A stretch of 64,000 nt of DNA from Vibrio azureus (GTDB lineage: Bacteria > Pseudomonadota > Gammaproteobacteria > Enterobacterales > Vibrionaceae), in NCBI RefSeq assembly GCF_002849855.1, contig NZ_CP018617.1, positions 1,116,001 to 1,180,000 of the forward strand, in the 5' to 3' direction. Below the pieces are notes generated by a model that was not told the DNA's origin, did no database searches, and saw only the letters and a list, made by a program, of their open reading frames with translations. Positions 1 through 10,100 of the stretch are shown piece after piece (position 1 is the first letter of the stretch; every line of letters begins with the position of its first letter). Position numbers and translations under genes: made by a program.

Positions 1-518
1 TTGGCTGTGGTTACGCTTGGTGGTATATGGCTAAAAAAAGTCGCCACTTCTCTTCTGGTTTGATTGAAGCTGAAAAAAAGCAATGGCAAATGGACACGTT
101 ATTGAGTGTGGCCGTAACAGTAGGCTTTATCGTCGCTTGGACAATATCTTTAACTTCTTTGTCAAGCTATGCCGTGTATGCCGATCCGGTGATGATGCTT
201 CTAATGGGATTCTACTTCCTCAAAGTTCCTTTCGACATGTTAGCTGGTGCACTGCGTGAGCTGTTAATGATGTCACCAAGCAAAGAACTATGCCAACGCG
301 TTGGGAAAGATGTGTCAGAGATTGAAAAAGTCACGGAGCACCACCTAAAAGTGGCAGGGATCACGAAAGTGGGTCAAGAACTTAGAATCGATGTTGACGT
401 CCATGTTGACAAAAATACACTGAAACTGGATACCCTAGAGCATACGAGAAAGCAACTCACAACTCGCTTATCCAAACACCAGTTTAAGCTTCAGTTGCAT
501 TTAAATGTTGCTTACTGA
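1..518 (+). CDS. Cation diffusion facilitator (CDF) transporter, 3' part
   Basis: Only the C-terminal part is inside the window. The reading frame is open from base 3, so the first ATG at 27 is internal and not a real start. What is visible is the last two hydrophobic membrane segments (about residues 20-75 of the visible part), followed by a cytoplasmic domain containing HHLKVAGI and a DVDVHVD strand. This layout is that of CDF family metal/proton antiporters, which export zinc, iron or related divalent cations. The stop overlaps the end of the convergent yddG-like gene by 7 bases. The metal cannot be read from this fragment. Confidence 0.8.
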   Translation, partial: GCGYAWWYMAKKSRHFSSGLIEAEKKQWQMDTLLSVAVTVGFIVAWTISLTSLSSYAVYADPVMMLLMGFYFLKVPFDMLAGALRELLMMSPSKELCQRVGKDVSEIEKVTEHHLKVAGITKVGQELRIDVDVHVDKNTLKLDTLEHTRKQLTTRLSKHQFKLQLHLNVAY

Positions 519-1441
519 TCAATGGCTATCTCTTTATCGGTGACCTTCTTTCGCTCTCTAGTCACAAGCCAACATAGTAATGAGCCAGTCGTCACCATAG
601 CCACTCCCTGCCAAAAACTAGGGCTTAGGGTGACACCGAGCAAAATTGAAGAAAATAGAGCTGAGAAAATAGGGGTAAAATAAGATAAAGTAGCAAGAAC
701 GACCATGTTGCCACCAACGATAGCAATGTTCCATAGACCGTACCCACCCGCCATCAGAAGTGAAGCAACAATCAAATAGACACCCCCTGACCAGTTAAAA
801 GCCATTGCAGGTTCATCAGACAAAAAATATTTTATCCAAAGTGATACAGCTGTCGCGATGAAAAAAATAGTAATGGCATTATGTTTGGATTGTAGCCTCT
901 GCGTCAAATTACAATACACCGCCCAAATTACGGCTCCTGAAAAAGCCATGATATAAACAATCGGGTTGCTATTGACATGCTGGACCAGCGTACCTAATGA
1001 GAGGCCGTTTTCACCACTAACTGTCCAAGCAACACCTAAGAATGCCAACAAGACAGCTGGATACAACAAAATACTCACTTTTTTATTGCTTCCTAGCATT
1101 GCAAATAACACCGTTAGCGCTGGCCACAAATAATTAACAATCGAGACTTCAATAGATTGAGAGCGAGATTGGGAGTAACCTAAGGATAGGGCAAGAAACA
1201 TTTCGTAGCACACAAACATCGCACCACCCAGCAGCAGGTATCTAAGCGGAAAATGGGACAGTTTAGGAATACCAACAACAACGAGTAAAAAGAGAGCGCT
1301 TAATGAATATAGAGCCGCCGCTCCCCCAACAACGCCAAGATTTTCTGTAACCAGGCGAGTCATTCCTAACAATCCGCTCCAGGCCAAAATAGCAATACAT
1401 CCAAATACAGTGAAACGACCTTGCAACGACAACATCTCCAT
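512..1441 (-). CDS. yddG: YddG-like aromatic amino acid exporter (DMT/EamA family)
   Basis: This is a 309-residue, almost entirely hydrophobic protein with about ten membrane segments in two EamA halves, as in the drug/metabolite transporter superfamily. Segments such as EVSIVNYLWPALTVLFA and GYGLWNIAIVGGNMVVLA resemble E. coli YddG, which exports aromatic amino acids and paraquat; substrate is inferred from that likeness. The start at 1441 has a purine-rich stretch directly before it, and a second ATG two codons later is an equally good start. It converges on the CDF gene with a 7-base overlap, and its 5' side faces a full dispersed repeat. Confidence 0.75.
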   Translation of the reverse strand: MEMLSLQGRFTVFGCIAILAWSGLLGMTRLVTENLGVVGGAAALYSLSALFLLVVVGIPKLSHFPLRYLLLGGAMFVCYEMFLALSLGYSQSRSQSIEVSIVNYLWPALTVLFAMLGSNKKVSILLYPAVLLAFLGVAWTVSGENGLSLGTLVQHVNSNPIVYIMAFSGAVIWAVYCNLTQRLQSKHNAITIFFIATAVSLWIKYFLSDEPAMAFNWSGGVYLIVASLLMAGGYGLWNIAIVGGNMVVLATLSYFTPIFSALFSSILLGVTLSPSFWQGVAMVTTGSLLCWLVTRERKKVTDKEIAIDQ

Positions 1442-1458
1442 TCTCTCTTTTATTCATT

Positions 1459-1742
1459 TATACCCAAGTGACTTCAAGATGCTTGATTCAGAGCGAGGTC
1501 ACTGAGTCGAATTCAAGAAAGACAACGAAGCGGAATAGCAGGCTCTTTCTTATTTTGTAAGAAAAACGGTTGTCTGACGCAAGAAGTCGGCTCAGTGACA
1601 CGCTCCCAAAGGGCGAGTGTCCTTAACTCTCAGACTTTGTTAACGATTCTCAATGTAGAGCCACTATATCTTCGAATCGTTTCCGCGCCTGAGAGCTAAG
1701 GTCATCTCGCTGAACACAGTATCTTGAGGTTACTTGGGTATA
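1459..1742. repeat. Dispersed inverted-end repeat, full copy (long subtype)
   Basis: A 284-bp element begins TATACCCAAGTGACTTCAAG and ends in the inverted form TTGAGGTTACTTGGGTATA. It carries internal landmarks shared with the other copies: GAATTCAAG, GACAACGAAGCGG, GACGCAAGAAGTCGG, CCCAAAGGGCGAGTG and TTAACGATTCTCAATGTAGA. This copy has the long internal variant containing CAGGCTCTTTCTTATTTTG. No transposase is encoded. A further fragment of the same end follows at 1741-1775. Confidence 0.85.
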
Positions 1743-1775
1743 TACTCAAGTGATCTCAAGATGCTTGATTCCACA

Positions 1776-2156
1776 AGAGGGTTTTAACCTTGGGTACTTT
1801 AGCTTGAGTATTTTACCTTGAAGGCTTTGACTAACCCAAAAGATCTTAACTGAAAAATTCAGTTCCTCAACGGATATTTTATATAAATAAAAAAATATCA
1901 CAAAATAGACCTTCAATCCCTATCATCAACGAAAGGTTGCTGTATTGGTCAGTGAAAGATTGTCTGACACCAACGATTCTGTAGTAATTTGTGACACTTT
2001 TTATACTTTTCGAAATGGCTAATTTTATTTATGAAACAACACCAAAAACGAACAAAAAACCGCCACCCAGCCCTCATTTATTTGAAAAGTCATCAAAAAC
2101 ATGCCCTTCATACAGTGACTAAATACAAATATTTGTCCACAGACTGCTAATATAGG
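1776..2156. other. Intergenic region upstream of the cold-shock gene
   Basis: About 380 bases that are AT-rich and carry no open frame worth calling. I see no hairpin terminator or RNA gene here. The right end leads into the cold-shock promoter. Confidence 0.5.
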
Positions 2157-2184
2157 TTGACTCTTACGGGATTTAACCTAGACT
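2157..2184 (+). promoter_or_regulatory. Probable promoter of the cold-shock gene
   Basis: TTGACT at 2157-2162 and TAGACT at 2179-2184 are separated by 16 bases. This would start transcription near 2191 and leave a leader of about 150 bases, the long untranslated leader usual for cspA-type mRNAs. The start site is inferred. Confidence 0.5.
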
Positions 2185-2341
2185 CGAACTCGGCTAGAAA
2201 GAAAGTTCTTTGTTTTCACATTTCGTTGGATTACTTGTAACTCCCCCGTCCTGTGGTACGCAATAGCAATTTTATTTTTTCCACGCTATAAGCGCCGATT
2301 AGGCGAAGATTTACTCAAAAATTAGATATTAGGAAATAGAC

Positions 2342-2551
2342 ATGTCTAACAAAGCGACTGGTACAGTTAAGTGGTTCAACGAAACTAAAGGCTTCGGCTT
2401 CATTCAACAAGAGAACGGTCCAGACGTTTTCGCTCACTTCTCTGCAATCCAAGGTGACGGTTTCCGTACACTTGTTGAAGGCCAGAAGGTAGAGTTCGAA
2501 ATCACTCAAGGTCAAAAAGGTCCACAAGCTGAGAAAATCACTCTAGTTTAA
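2342..2551 (+). CDS. Cold-shock protein, CspA family
   Basis: A 69-residue single cold-shock domain with both RNA-binding motifs: KGFGFI (RNP1) at about residues 16-21 and VFAHF (RNP2) at about 30-34. Proteins of this type melt RNA secondary structure, and the long leader upstream fits cold-dependent control of translation. Position and length match the usual Vibrio chromosome II csp gene. The terminator directly downstream makes this a single-gene transcript. Confidence 0.93.
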   Translation: MSNKATGTVKWFNETKGFGFIQQENGPDVFAHFSAIQGDGFRTLVEGQKVEFEITQGQKGPQAEKITLV

Positions 2552-2571
2552 GCCTTACAGATTCTGATATG

Positions 2572-2599
2572 TAGCCAGCATTTTGCTGGCTATTTTTTT
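2572..2599 (+). terminator. Rho-independent terminator after csp
   Basis: TAGCCAGCA, a three-base TTT loop and TGCTGGCTA form a perfect 9-bp stem followed by seven T. Confidence 0.9.
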
Positions 2600-2623
2600 A
2601 CCTTTAATATACTGAAATAAAAC

Positions 2624-3169
2624 ATGGCTCTAAAACCAACAATTTACAAATTTCGTATCGCTATTTCCGATATGAACCATGATCATTACGATTCAACAAG
2701 CTTGACCATCGCCCTTCATCCTTCCGAGAAACCCCAACGTATGCTGGCTCGCATCTTTGCATACTGCTTAAATGCGCAGAGCAACCTAGAATTCACTAAA
2801 GGCCTGTCGACCACTGAAGAGCCCGATTTATGGTCCGTTATGGATGATCAAAGTATTACTCACTGGATCGAGATTGGTGAACCAGAGCCAGACCGAATAA
2901 AAAAAGCTACGCGTTTCGCCCAACATGTCAAAGTCTATACCTACAATACCAAAGCATCGGTTTGGTGGGAGAAAAATGCGGGTAAATTTAGCATGCTGCC
3001 TGTCGATGTCTTTAGTTTTGACTATGATGCGATCGATTCTATTGCTCAACATTTATCCCGAGGTACCAACCTATCAGTCATGATCAGTGGCGCTTCCATA
3101 TTTGTTGATATCAATGAACAACATATCGAACTTATCGTTAAGGAATTGCAGGCTAATGACGCCTCTTAG
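2624..3169 (+). CDS. yaeQ: YaeQ family protein
   Basis: 181 residues that match YaeQ along the whole length: the opening KPTIYKFRIAISDM, the FTKGLSTTEEPDLW block, the WIEIGEPEPDRIKKA block and the VYTYNT segment. YaeQ has a fold related to PD-(D/E)XK nucleases; its cellular role is not settled, although it was first noted as suppressing loss of the RfaH anti-terminator. The 3' end overlaps the start of the next gene by 14 bases, so the two are probably co-transcribed. Confidence 0.9.
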   Translation: MALKPTIYKFRIAISDMNHDHYDSTSLTIALHPSEKPQRMLARIFAYCLNAQSNLEFTKGLSTTEEPDLWSVMDDQSITHWIEIGEPEPDRIKKATRFAQHVKVYTYNTKASVWWEKNAGKFSMLPVDVFSFDYDAIDSIAQHLSRGTNLSVMISGASIFVDINEQHIELIVKELQANDAS

Positions 3170-3707
3170 TGACTTAATGCAAGAGCTGAAAGTTGAGTGT
3201 ATCCCATTCATCAGCCAAAATAATGCCTTGAAAGAGCGCTGGATAAACGCACAATCATCACTGTTCGTTACCGTCTGTGAAAATAAACCGGATACAGATG
3301 TGAAGTTACACTTGCTCGGTCTACTGACAAAGTCTCATATCGAAGCAAGTGCGCAATATGAACACAGCGCGTCACCATCTCAGAAAATGCAGCAGGTTTT
3401 GAGTGAAACTTTAGGCGATGAATATGCCATGAAGTTTAATAATCAGCTCGTGTTAGAACTTATCTTGATTACACATCTCTGGTTATACACCCAAGGGTAT
3501 TTGAATATGGATGATTCACTGGCTTATGATCATGCGCAGCAGTCACTGCAAATGCTACTCCCAGAGTTGGCATTCTTGAAAATTGATGCCGATGAGTTAT
3601 TGCAGCAGTTCATACACAGTTATCAATTGGGTAAACAAGCAAACCCTAAGCAGGACCGCGGCATTCTGCACATGTTAAAAAGGTACAAGAACTGGTTTTG
3701 TCGCTAG
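3156..3707 (+). CDS. Unrecognised 183-residue cytoplasmic protein
   Basis: I do not recognise this family. The start at 3156 (MTPLSDLMQELK) is preferred over an upstream in-frame start inside yaeQ because AAGGAA at 3140-3145 lies at ribosome-binding distance. The protein has no signal peptide or membrane segment and is predicted mostly helical, with a hydrophobic helix LVLELILITHLWLY near the middle and a basic C-terminus (MLKRYKNWFCR). Its overlap with yaeQ suggests one transcript. No catalytic motif is visible. Confidence 0.75.
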   Translation: MTPLSDLMQELKVECIPFISQNNALKERWINAQSSLFVTVCENKPDTDVKLHLLGLLTKSHIEASAQYEHSASPSQKMQQVLSETLGDEYAMKFNNQLVLELILITHLWLYTQGYLNMDDSLAYDHAQQSLQMLLPELAFLKIDADELLQQFIHSYQLGKQANPKQDRGILHMLKRYKNWFCR

Positions 3708-3775
3708 CATGCGGCTGGTAAACTAGCTCGTAATCGCAGGTTCATTTCCTTAATTCCCACAGTTTAAAAGAGAAT

Positions 3776-4138
3776 ATGATGAAACTAATCCGTTTTATTT
3801 TAGGCAAAATTATTTTACTTCTTGACGCAATTTTCTCTCCACGAGGCGTGAAACGCTCACCAGAAGAGCAGCAACGCATTGACAATAAAGCCAAACACTT
3901 TGCCCTCTATCAGTTTGCAGCTTGCCCTTTCTGCGTAAAAGTGAGAAGAGCGATGAAACGTCAATCAGTCAATATTGAATTGCGTGATGCCAAAAACGAT
4001 CTAACTCACCGTCAAGCCTTAGAGCAAGGTGGTGGACGCGTTAAGGTGCCTTGTTTACGCATTGATAAAGACGGCGAGACACAATGGCTTTATGAGTCCT
4101 CTGATATTATCGCCTACATAGAAAAAGAGTTTCGTTAA
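3776..4138 (+). CDS. Membrane-anchored glutaredoxin-like protein
   Basis: 120 residues. A hydrophobic N-terminal segment (about residues 4-20, IRFILGKIILLLDAIF) is followed by a glutaredoxin/GST-N thioredoxin fold with the redox motif ACPFC at about residues 53-57, a cis-proline region KVPCLRI and a terminal ESSDIIAYIEKEF helix. The Cys-Pro-Phe-Cys pair implies dithiol redox chemistry with glutathione. The N-terminal anchor, which would keep the domain on the cytoplasmic face, is inferred. ATG at 3776 and at 3779 are both possible starts. Confidence 0.85.
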   Translation: MMKLIRFILGKIILLLDAIFSPRGVKRSPEEQQRIDNKAKHFALYQFAACPFCVKVRRAMKRQSVNIELRDAKNDLTHRQALEQGGGRVKVPCLRIDKDGETQWLYESSDIIAYIEKEFR

Positions 4139-4164
4139 CCACGTTTGTGAGTTAAAAACGTTCA

Positions 4165-4318
4165 CCCTTTAGGAGTGTGTTACTGAGCCTGTTCTTACGT
4201 TAGACAACCTTCTTTTTATGAAAAATAAAAAGAGCCTACTATTCCACCTTGTTGTCTTGTTTGAATTCGACTCAGTGACCTCGCTCTGAATCAAGCATCT
4301 TGAAGTCACTTGGGTATA
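4165..4318. repeat. Dispersed repeat, half copy
   Basis: The right half of the 285-bp repeat: it runs from a diverged AGGAGTGTGTTACTGAGCC through AAATAAAAAGAGCCTACTATT and GAATTCGACTCAGTGACC to the end CACTTGGGTATA. The left half is absent. It lies between the convergent glutaredoxin and OmpA-like genes. Confidence 0.75.
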
Positions 4319-4336
4319 AATCCAGTGATTTCTTTT

Positions 4337-4960
4337 TTACTGGGAAACAATCAGAGTCAGTTCAGCTCTTCGATTACATGCTTTCCCACCAGCGGTTGCA
4401 TTACTGCACTGCGGAGCAAATTCGCCAAAGCCGCGTGAGAACACTCTATGGCGAGGCAACTTCGTCGCGAGTAGCTGCTTTTCAACTTCTCTTGCTCTTT
4501 TCTCGGAAAGTCCATCGTTAAACGTAGCTTGACCAGTACTATCAGTATGCCCATCAATCACGACATCAATATCAGATGTTTCTGACAGGTAGTTGCCAAG
4601 TTGTCGTAACCAATCTTGAGAACGAAGAGAGAGCTTAACTGAACCAGACTCGAAATGAACCTGCTCTTTCAATTTAACCATCACGTGACCGCTATCGAGT
4701 GTTTCGTAAGCAATCTGATATCTATCCAAAAACATCTCCAAAGAGCTTAAGCCTTGAGAGTTATTGGGTAATGAGCGTGGCGAAGGGACGCTATAGCGAG
4801 GCGTGGTTGAATAAGTCTGCGCATTTCCCCAATTCGGATGCTTAAGTTGTGAACTACTGCTTGGCGCCGTATCCAACATATCACCACCAAATGGAATCTC
4901 TGAACTGATGCTACCACAACCCGCAAGAAGAGCACATACGATTAAAAAACAATATTTCAT
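4337..4960 (-). CDS. OmpA-family outer-membrane lipoprotein
   Basis: 207 residues from the ATG at 4960, which directly starts a lipoprotein signal (MKYCFLIVCALLAGC, lipobox LAGC). A longer in-frame start upstream would destroy that signal. The C-terminal 110 residues form an OmpA domain: HFESGSVKLS, the DVVIDGHTDSTG loop, LSEKRAREVEKQL and RGFGEFAP, which binds peptidoglycan. It would therefore tether the outer membrane to the cell wall. Transcribed away from dsbA-like and convergent with the glutaredoxin gene. Confidence 0.85.
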   Translation of the reverse strand: MKYCFLIVCALLAGCGSISSEIPFGGDMLDTAPSSSSQLKHPNWGNAQTYSTTPRYSVPSPRSLPNNSQGLSSLEMFLDRYQIAYETLDSGHVMVKLKEQVHFESGSVKLSLRSQDWLRQLGNYLSETSDIDVVIDGHTDSTGQATFNDGLSEKRAREVEKQLLATKLPRHRVFSRGFGEFAPQCSNATAGGKACNRRAELTLIVSQ

Positions 4961-5209
4961 ACCATTACCAACGTCAAATTTATACGTGTCACTGTCACTG
5001 AGTAACTTCTCGAAATTTTGGGTATATTCAACCCAAGCGGTCAAAAACTTTACTGCTCTTTTAACTTATTAAGCACCTATCGTGCCAAAGTAGCTTACGC
5101 CTTGGGTATATTTTACTGCTCGACTTTAATGTAACAAGTCATTTTTGGGGTTTCCGTAATCCTTGTTAATCGCTAGACTAACGCCAGTCTACATTTTCAG
5201 AGTATTAAC

Positions 5210-5842
5210 ATGATCAAATCTTTTGCTAAAAGTGTCTTTTTACTTGCCGCTGTTCTAGGCTTAGCGGCATGTGATAACGGCAATAATCAGCCACAATTAG
5301 GCAAACAATACCAAGCATTGCCAACACCTCTTACGGAATACAATCTATCTCCGGTTACAGAAGTGTTCTCTCTTAACTGTGGTCACTGCAGAAAGATGGA
5401 ACAATTTGTACCACAGATAGAATCTCTTACCGAACAGAACGTTAAAAAAGTGCATGTCACCTTTAACGAAAGCGCTCAGGTTAGTGCTATCATTTTCTAC
5501 ACTGCGGTGATGCAACTCAATGACACTCCTGATAAAGCTTTTATGGATGAACTTTTCTCCGCCGTCCAAACGAATGCCAATGCCTCTCCAGAGGAGCGTC
5601 AAACGGCGGTTGATCATGTTTTTCAAACCCGTAACCTCGTTAGCCCTTATCAGTTAACGGAGGAACAGCAAGCAAAACTGTTTCAGTTGATGAAAGAAGC
5701 AGAAGAAATCACAACCGTGGGTAATATCCACGCCGTACCCATGTTCATCATTAATGGTAAGTACCAAGTCTTGACCTCTGGCCACAATACCGCAGAGTCA
5801 CTGGCCAATACGATCAGCTACTTACTTCAACTAGCAGAATAA
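5210..5842 (+). CDS. DsbA-family thiol:disulfide oxidoreductase, lipoprotein
   Basis: 210 residues starting with a lipoprotein signal (LGLAAC at about 16-21). A thioredoxin fold follows with the active site NCGHC at about residues 56-60, a helical insertion, and the cis-proline segment AVPMFIINGKY near 182-192. CGHC is close to the CPHC of DsbA, so it probably oxidises or isomerises exported proteins from a membrane-bound position. The FKBP isomerase gene starts 30 bases downstream with its own ribosome site, giving a periplasmic protein-folding pair. Confidence 0.88.
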   Translation: MIKSFAKSVFLLAAVLGLAACDNGNNQPQLGKQYQALPTPLTEYNLSPVTEVFSLNCGHCRKMEQFVPQIESLTEQNVKKVHVTFNESAQVSAIIFYTAVMQLNDTPDKAFMDELFSAVQTNANASPEERQTAVDHVFQTRNLVSPYQLTEEQQAKLFQLMKEAEEITTVGNIHAVPMFIINGKYQVLTSGHNTAESLANTISYLLQLAE

Positions 5843-5872
5843 TTTAACTACCATAATAAATAAGGAGTCATT

Positions 5873-6346
5873 GTGTCTAAGTTTCTATTCCCAGCGATCA
5901 TCTTTTTCCTTGCCGGTTTTTTTATTTACCGAACATGGACAACGCATAAAGCGGCAGAGTCAAACTTTGCAGAAGGCCAGGCGTTTCTTTTAGAAAATGG
6001 CAAAAAAGAAGGGGTAATCACAACAGAAAGTGGCCTACAGTACCAAGTATTACAATCTGGCTCTGGCGAGGTTCATCCAGCACTAGGGGATAAAGTCAAA
6101 GTTCACTACCATGGTACATTAATCGATGGCACTGTCTTTGATAGCTCAGTTGAACGAGGTGAGCCTATTTCTTTTGGTTTAAAACAAGTAATTAAAGGTT
6201 GGCAAGAAGGTTTACAATACATGGTTACGGGAGAAAAAGTTCGCCTATTTGTCCCAAGTACGCTTGGTTATGGAAAAAGTGGCAGTGGACCGATTCCTCC
6301 AGCCAGTGTCCTTATTTTTGATGTTGAGCTACTCGATATCAACTGA
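5873..6346 (+). CDS. FKBP-type peptidyl-prolyl cis-trans isomerase
   Basis: 157 residues with a GTG start at 5873, supported by AAGGAG at 5862-5867. A single N-terminal membrane segment (residues 4-22) is followed by a short linker and an FKBP domain: VKVHYHGTLIDGTVFDSS, a VIKGWQEGLQ helix, GEKVRLFVPS, GYG and IPPASVLIFDVELL. It catalyses proline isomerisation, here from a membrane anchor. The insertion direction (periplasmic side likely, given the dsbA-like neighbour) is inferred. Confidence 0.9.
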   Translation: MSKFLFPAIIFFLAGFFIYRTWTTHKAAESNFAEGQAFLLENGKKEGVITTESGLQYQVLQSGSGEVHPALGDKVKVHYHGTLIDGTVFDSSVERGEPISFGLKQVIKGWQEGLQYMVTGEKVRLFVPSTLGYGKSGSGPIPPASVLIFDVELLDIN

Positions 6347-6380
6347 TCGCCTCCTTCAATCGGTCGTTTACTTTTAGTGA

Positions 6381-6465
6381 TCGATAGCTCTTACGGCTCG
6401 ATAGCTTTAATGAATCGATAACTTTAATAAATCGATAGCTTTCACGGTCAATAGCTTCAATCAAA
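6381..6465. repeat. 17-bp tandem repeat, five degenerate units
   Basis: Five units start with TCGATAGCT or a one-base variant at 6381, 6398, 6415, 6432 and 6448. Spacing is 17, 17, 17 and 16 bases. It occupies the gap between the FKBP gene and arfB. Confidence 0.85.
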
Positions 6466-6470
6466 CCTAT

Positions 6471-6500
6471 TATACCCAAGTGCTCTCTTTTGCTTGGGTA
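6471..6500. repeat. Mini-copy of the dispersed repeat
   Basis: TATACCCAAGTG, seven spacer-like bases and GCTTGGGTA form an inverted repeat made only of the two ends of the element. Confidence 0.6.
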
Positions 6501-6579
6501 TCTCCATTTTCCTTCTCTTCTCTGCCTTAACATGTTAGCGTTGCCTTGGTTTAAAAGTATGAATTACACTAAGAACAAC

Positions 6580-6993
6580 ATGATCACACTATCAAATTCA
6601 GTCGTTATTCAGGAATGGGAAGTTCAATTAACGGCCATCCGCGCCCAAGGAAATGGCGGCCAAAACGTAAACAAAGTCTCATCAGCGATCCATTTACGTT
6701 TTGATGTTCAGCGTTCAGCTTTGCCTGAGTTCTATAAGCAGAGGTTATTAGCTCTCGCTGATCATCGTGTGACAAAAGAGGGTGTGATCATCATTAAAGC
6801 GCAGCAATTTCGAACTCAAGAACAAAATAAAGAGGATGCGCTTCAACGATTAAAAGCTTTGATTCTCTCAGCCATCCGCCAAGACAAAAAACGTATTGCA
6901 ACGAAACCAACCCGCTCTTCTCAAAGACGTCGACTGGATAACAAAACGAAACAAGCGACAAAAAAGCAGCAACGTCAAAAGATCAATTATTAA
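6580..6993 (+). CDS. arfB: ArfB (YaeJ) alternative ribosome-rescue hydrolase
   Basis: 137 residues from the ATG at 6580, matching the E. coli ArfB N-terminus (MI...S, then ITAIRAQGAGGQ); two upstream in-frame ATGs would only add unrelated residues. The catalytic motif RAQGNGGQNVNK is at about 17-28, followed by AIHLRFDV. The tail is highly basic (KKRIATKPTRSSQRRR...), which in ArfB enters the empty mRNA channel of a stalled ribosome. The enzyme hydrolyses peptidyl-tRNA on non-stop ribosomes. Confidence 0.93.
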   Translation: MITLSNSVVIQEWEVQLTAIRAQGNGGQNVNKVSSAIHLRFDVQRSALPEFYKQRLLALADHRVTKEGVIIIKAQQFRTQEQNKEDALQRLKALILSAIRQDKKRIATKPTRSSQRRRLDNKTKQATKKQQRQKINY

Positions 6994-7103
6994 TCATACC
7001 CAAGGCAGTTAACCATTCGATAGCCGAAGTACGCTACAATCGCTCCAGCCAAGATAGCTAGACTGCAAGTACTTCGTTACCATGAATATTCATTACGTTT
7101 TGC

Positions 7104-10100
7104 TTATTCATCATCAAGCGGGACAAGCTTAGTGTTACCACCGTGCACTTTTTCGCGTTGCCTCTGAACCAATGCATAAAAGCCGGGGATCAAAAAGGTA
7201 CCAGCTAAGAGCACACAGAGTAACCCACCTATCAAGGAAATACCCAGTGAGTTTTGGCTTACATGCCCAGCACCTGCAGCAAAGAGCAGCGGAAGAATAC
7301 CTAAGATGAATGACCACGATGTCATATTAACCGCTCTAAAACGTAACTGCCCTCCCTTCACCGCTGCGTCATCGACAGGAGCTTCTTTTTCTTCTCGCTC
7401 ATTTTTTGCAAATTCAACAATCAATATCGCATTCTTAGCCGCTAAGGCGATCAATAAAACAAGACCAATCTGAGCGTACAAGTTCAATGGTGTGCCTGTG
7501 AGTTTAAGGGCCAAAAATGAACCCAGCGTTGCAATAGGGACAACTAATATAATGGCTAACGGTATACTCCAGCTTTCATATTGGGCAACCATAAACAAGT
7601 AAATGAAGATCAAGGCTAGTGCAAACGCATAGATAGCTTGATTACCGGCAAGCACTTCTTGATAAGCCATTCCTGTCCATTCGTACGTGTAACCCTGAGG
7701 CAATACTTCTGCTGCAATGCGTTCCATTGCCGCAATCGCATCACCACTTGAATAACCAGGTGCTGGCTGGCCTTGTATTATCGCACTTCGATACATGTTA
7801 TATCGCCAAGCAACATCCGGCTCAAATACCTGCTCATAGCTAATCAGAGTGCTTAATGGCACCATTGATCCACCTGCAGTTCGGACGTGAAAACGTTCCA
7901 GATCATCCATACTACTCCGATATTGGCTATCGGCTTGCAATGTCACTCGAAAGTTTTTACCAAACATTGTAAAGTCATTTACATACAGCGAACCCAAGTT
8001 ACCTTGTAACGTATGAAATATCGATGATAGCGGAATACCAAGTTGTTGCGCTTTCTCTCGGTCAATATCAACAAAGTAGTGAGGAACATTGGCACGGAAA
8101 GTACTAAAAGTGTAGGCGATTTCAGGTGCTTGATTGGCTGCCTGAATCATCTCACCCATTACCATAGAGAGATCCGTTCTACTTCGACCCAAAGTATCTT
8201 CTAAAACAAACTCAAAACCTGACGCTGCTCCCATCCCAGGCACTGCAGGAGGCCCCATAGCAAAAACGATCGCTTGAGGAATCTTAATTGCAGCCTTTTG
8301 GTTGATTCGTGCAGCGATAGCATTTGAAGAGTGCTCACCAGCAAGATCATTACGAAATTCCCAGTCATGTAACTTAATAAATACAGAGGCCCCATTTGAC
8401 GCTGCTGCACCAGTCATAAATGAAAAGCCGTTCGCAACCGTAACACCATCAACGCCCGGCTCTTGTTCAATTAAAGTCATTAACTCATTCGTTACTTCTT
8501 CTGTACGAGAAAGTGAGGCTGAGTCAGGCAATTGGACGTTAACTAATAAGATGCCTTTGTCTTCTTGAGGAACAAAGGCCGTTGATGTTGTTTTAGCAAA
8601 GAAGGAAACCAAAGCCAAAGCCGCAGTAAAAAAGATCATAAGTAGCAGAGACTTTTTAACCAAGGTACTTGCAATACGACCATAACGAACGGTTATCCAA
8701 TCAAACCCTCGATTAAACACTTTGAACCATTTTGCTGTATTCCCTCCCCCTTGTTTTAAAACCAGTGAACATAGAGCAGGAGAAAGAGTCAGCGCATTTA
8801 TCGAGGAAATAATCACGGAAATACAGATCGTTAAAGCAAACTGACGATACATAATGCCAGTGATACCTGGTAACATCGCCACAGGTAGGAATACGGCTAG
8901 CAACACTAGTGTTGAAGTTAGGATCGGCCCGGTGACTTCCTTCATAGCCAACAACGTTGCTTTTCGGGGCGATATGCTCGGATCCTTTGTCATGATCGTA
9001 TCGACATTTTCAATGACCAATATGGCATCGTCTACTACGATACCAATAGCAAGGATCAATCCAAACAGCGTGACGGTGTTAATCGTAAAACCTGCCACTT
9101 GCATGATTGCAAAGGTTCCAATTAAAGAAACAGGAATAGCAATAACTGGAACTAGTGTTGCCCGAGCGCTGCCCAAGAACAAATACGTCACCGCGATCAC
9201 TAGCAAGATCGCCTCAATTAAGGTCTTGACGACTCCTTTAATCGATTCTGCAACAAATACCGTCGTGTCATAGCTGGTCTCGTAAGTCATGCCTTGAGGA
9301 AAGTTGACACTCAAACGCTCCAAAAGGGCCATTACTGCTTCACCACTTTCTAGTGCATTAGCATCAGATTGTAGCGAAAGCGCAACGATGGAAGCATCTT
9401 TACCACGGAATTTACCATTACCATCGTAGAATTTTTTACCTAGCTCAACACGAGCAACATCCTTAAGATAAATCGAAGAACCGTCTGAGTTTGCTCGAAG
9501 AACAACATGTTCAAATTCGCTGGCACTTTCTAAGCGCCCTTTCGTCACTAGGTTGAATTGGACTTCTTGAGTATCGTTGTATGGCGCAGCACCAACACGA
9601 CCAGCAGCCACCTGAACATTTTGCTCAGCAAGTGCAGAATACACATCAGATGTTGTTAAATTCAAATTAGCCATCTTGTCTGGATCGAGCCAAACACGCA
9701 TAGCATATTCACCTCCACCAATGACATTAACTTCACTTATCCCTTCAACTCGTGCTAATTGGTCTTTGACATTCAAGTTAATGTAATTGATGAGAAATTG
9801 ATCATCATAAGTCCCATCAGGTGAATAAAAGTTCAGTACCATCAATAAATCTGGCGAACGTTTTTTAACCGTCACTCCAACCATACGAACTTCTTGAGGT
9901 AATTTCGCTTCAATTTGAGCGACACGATTTTGCACATTCACTTGTGCCATATCAGGATCCGTTCCAACCGCAAAGGTAACATTGAGGCTGTATGAGCCAT
10001 CATTAGCACTTTTCGAAGACATATAGATCATGTCTTCTACACCATTTACTGATGTCTCGATTGGATCGGCAATGGCTTGCTCAACCACTTCAGCACTCGC

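Noticed and set aside
3087-3155. N-terminal extension of the 3156 gene inside yaeQ
   Set aside because: No ribosome site, and the codons overlap yaeQ; AAGGAA fits the 3156 start.
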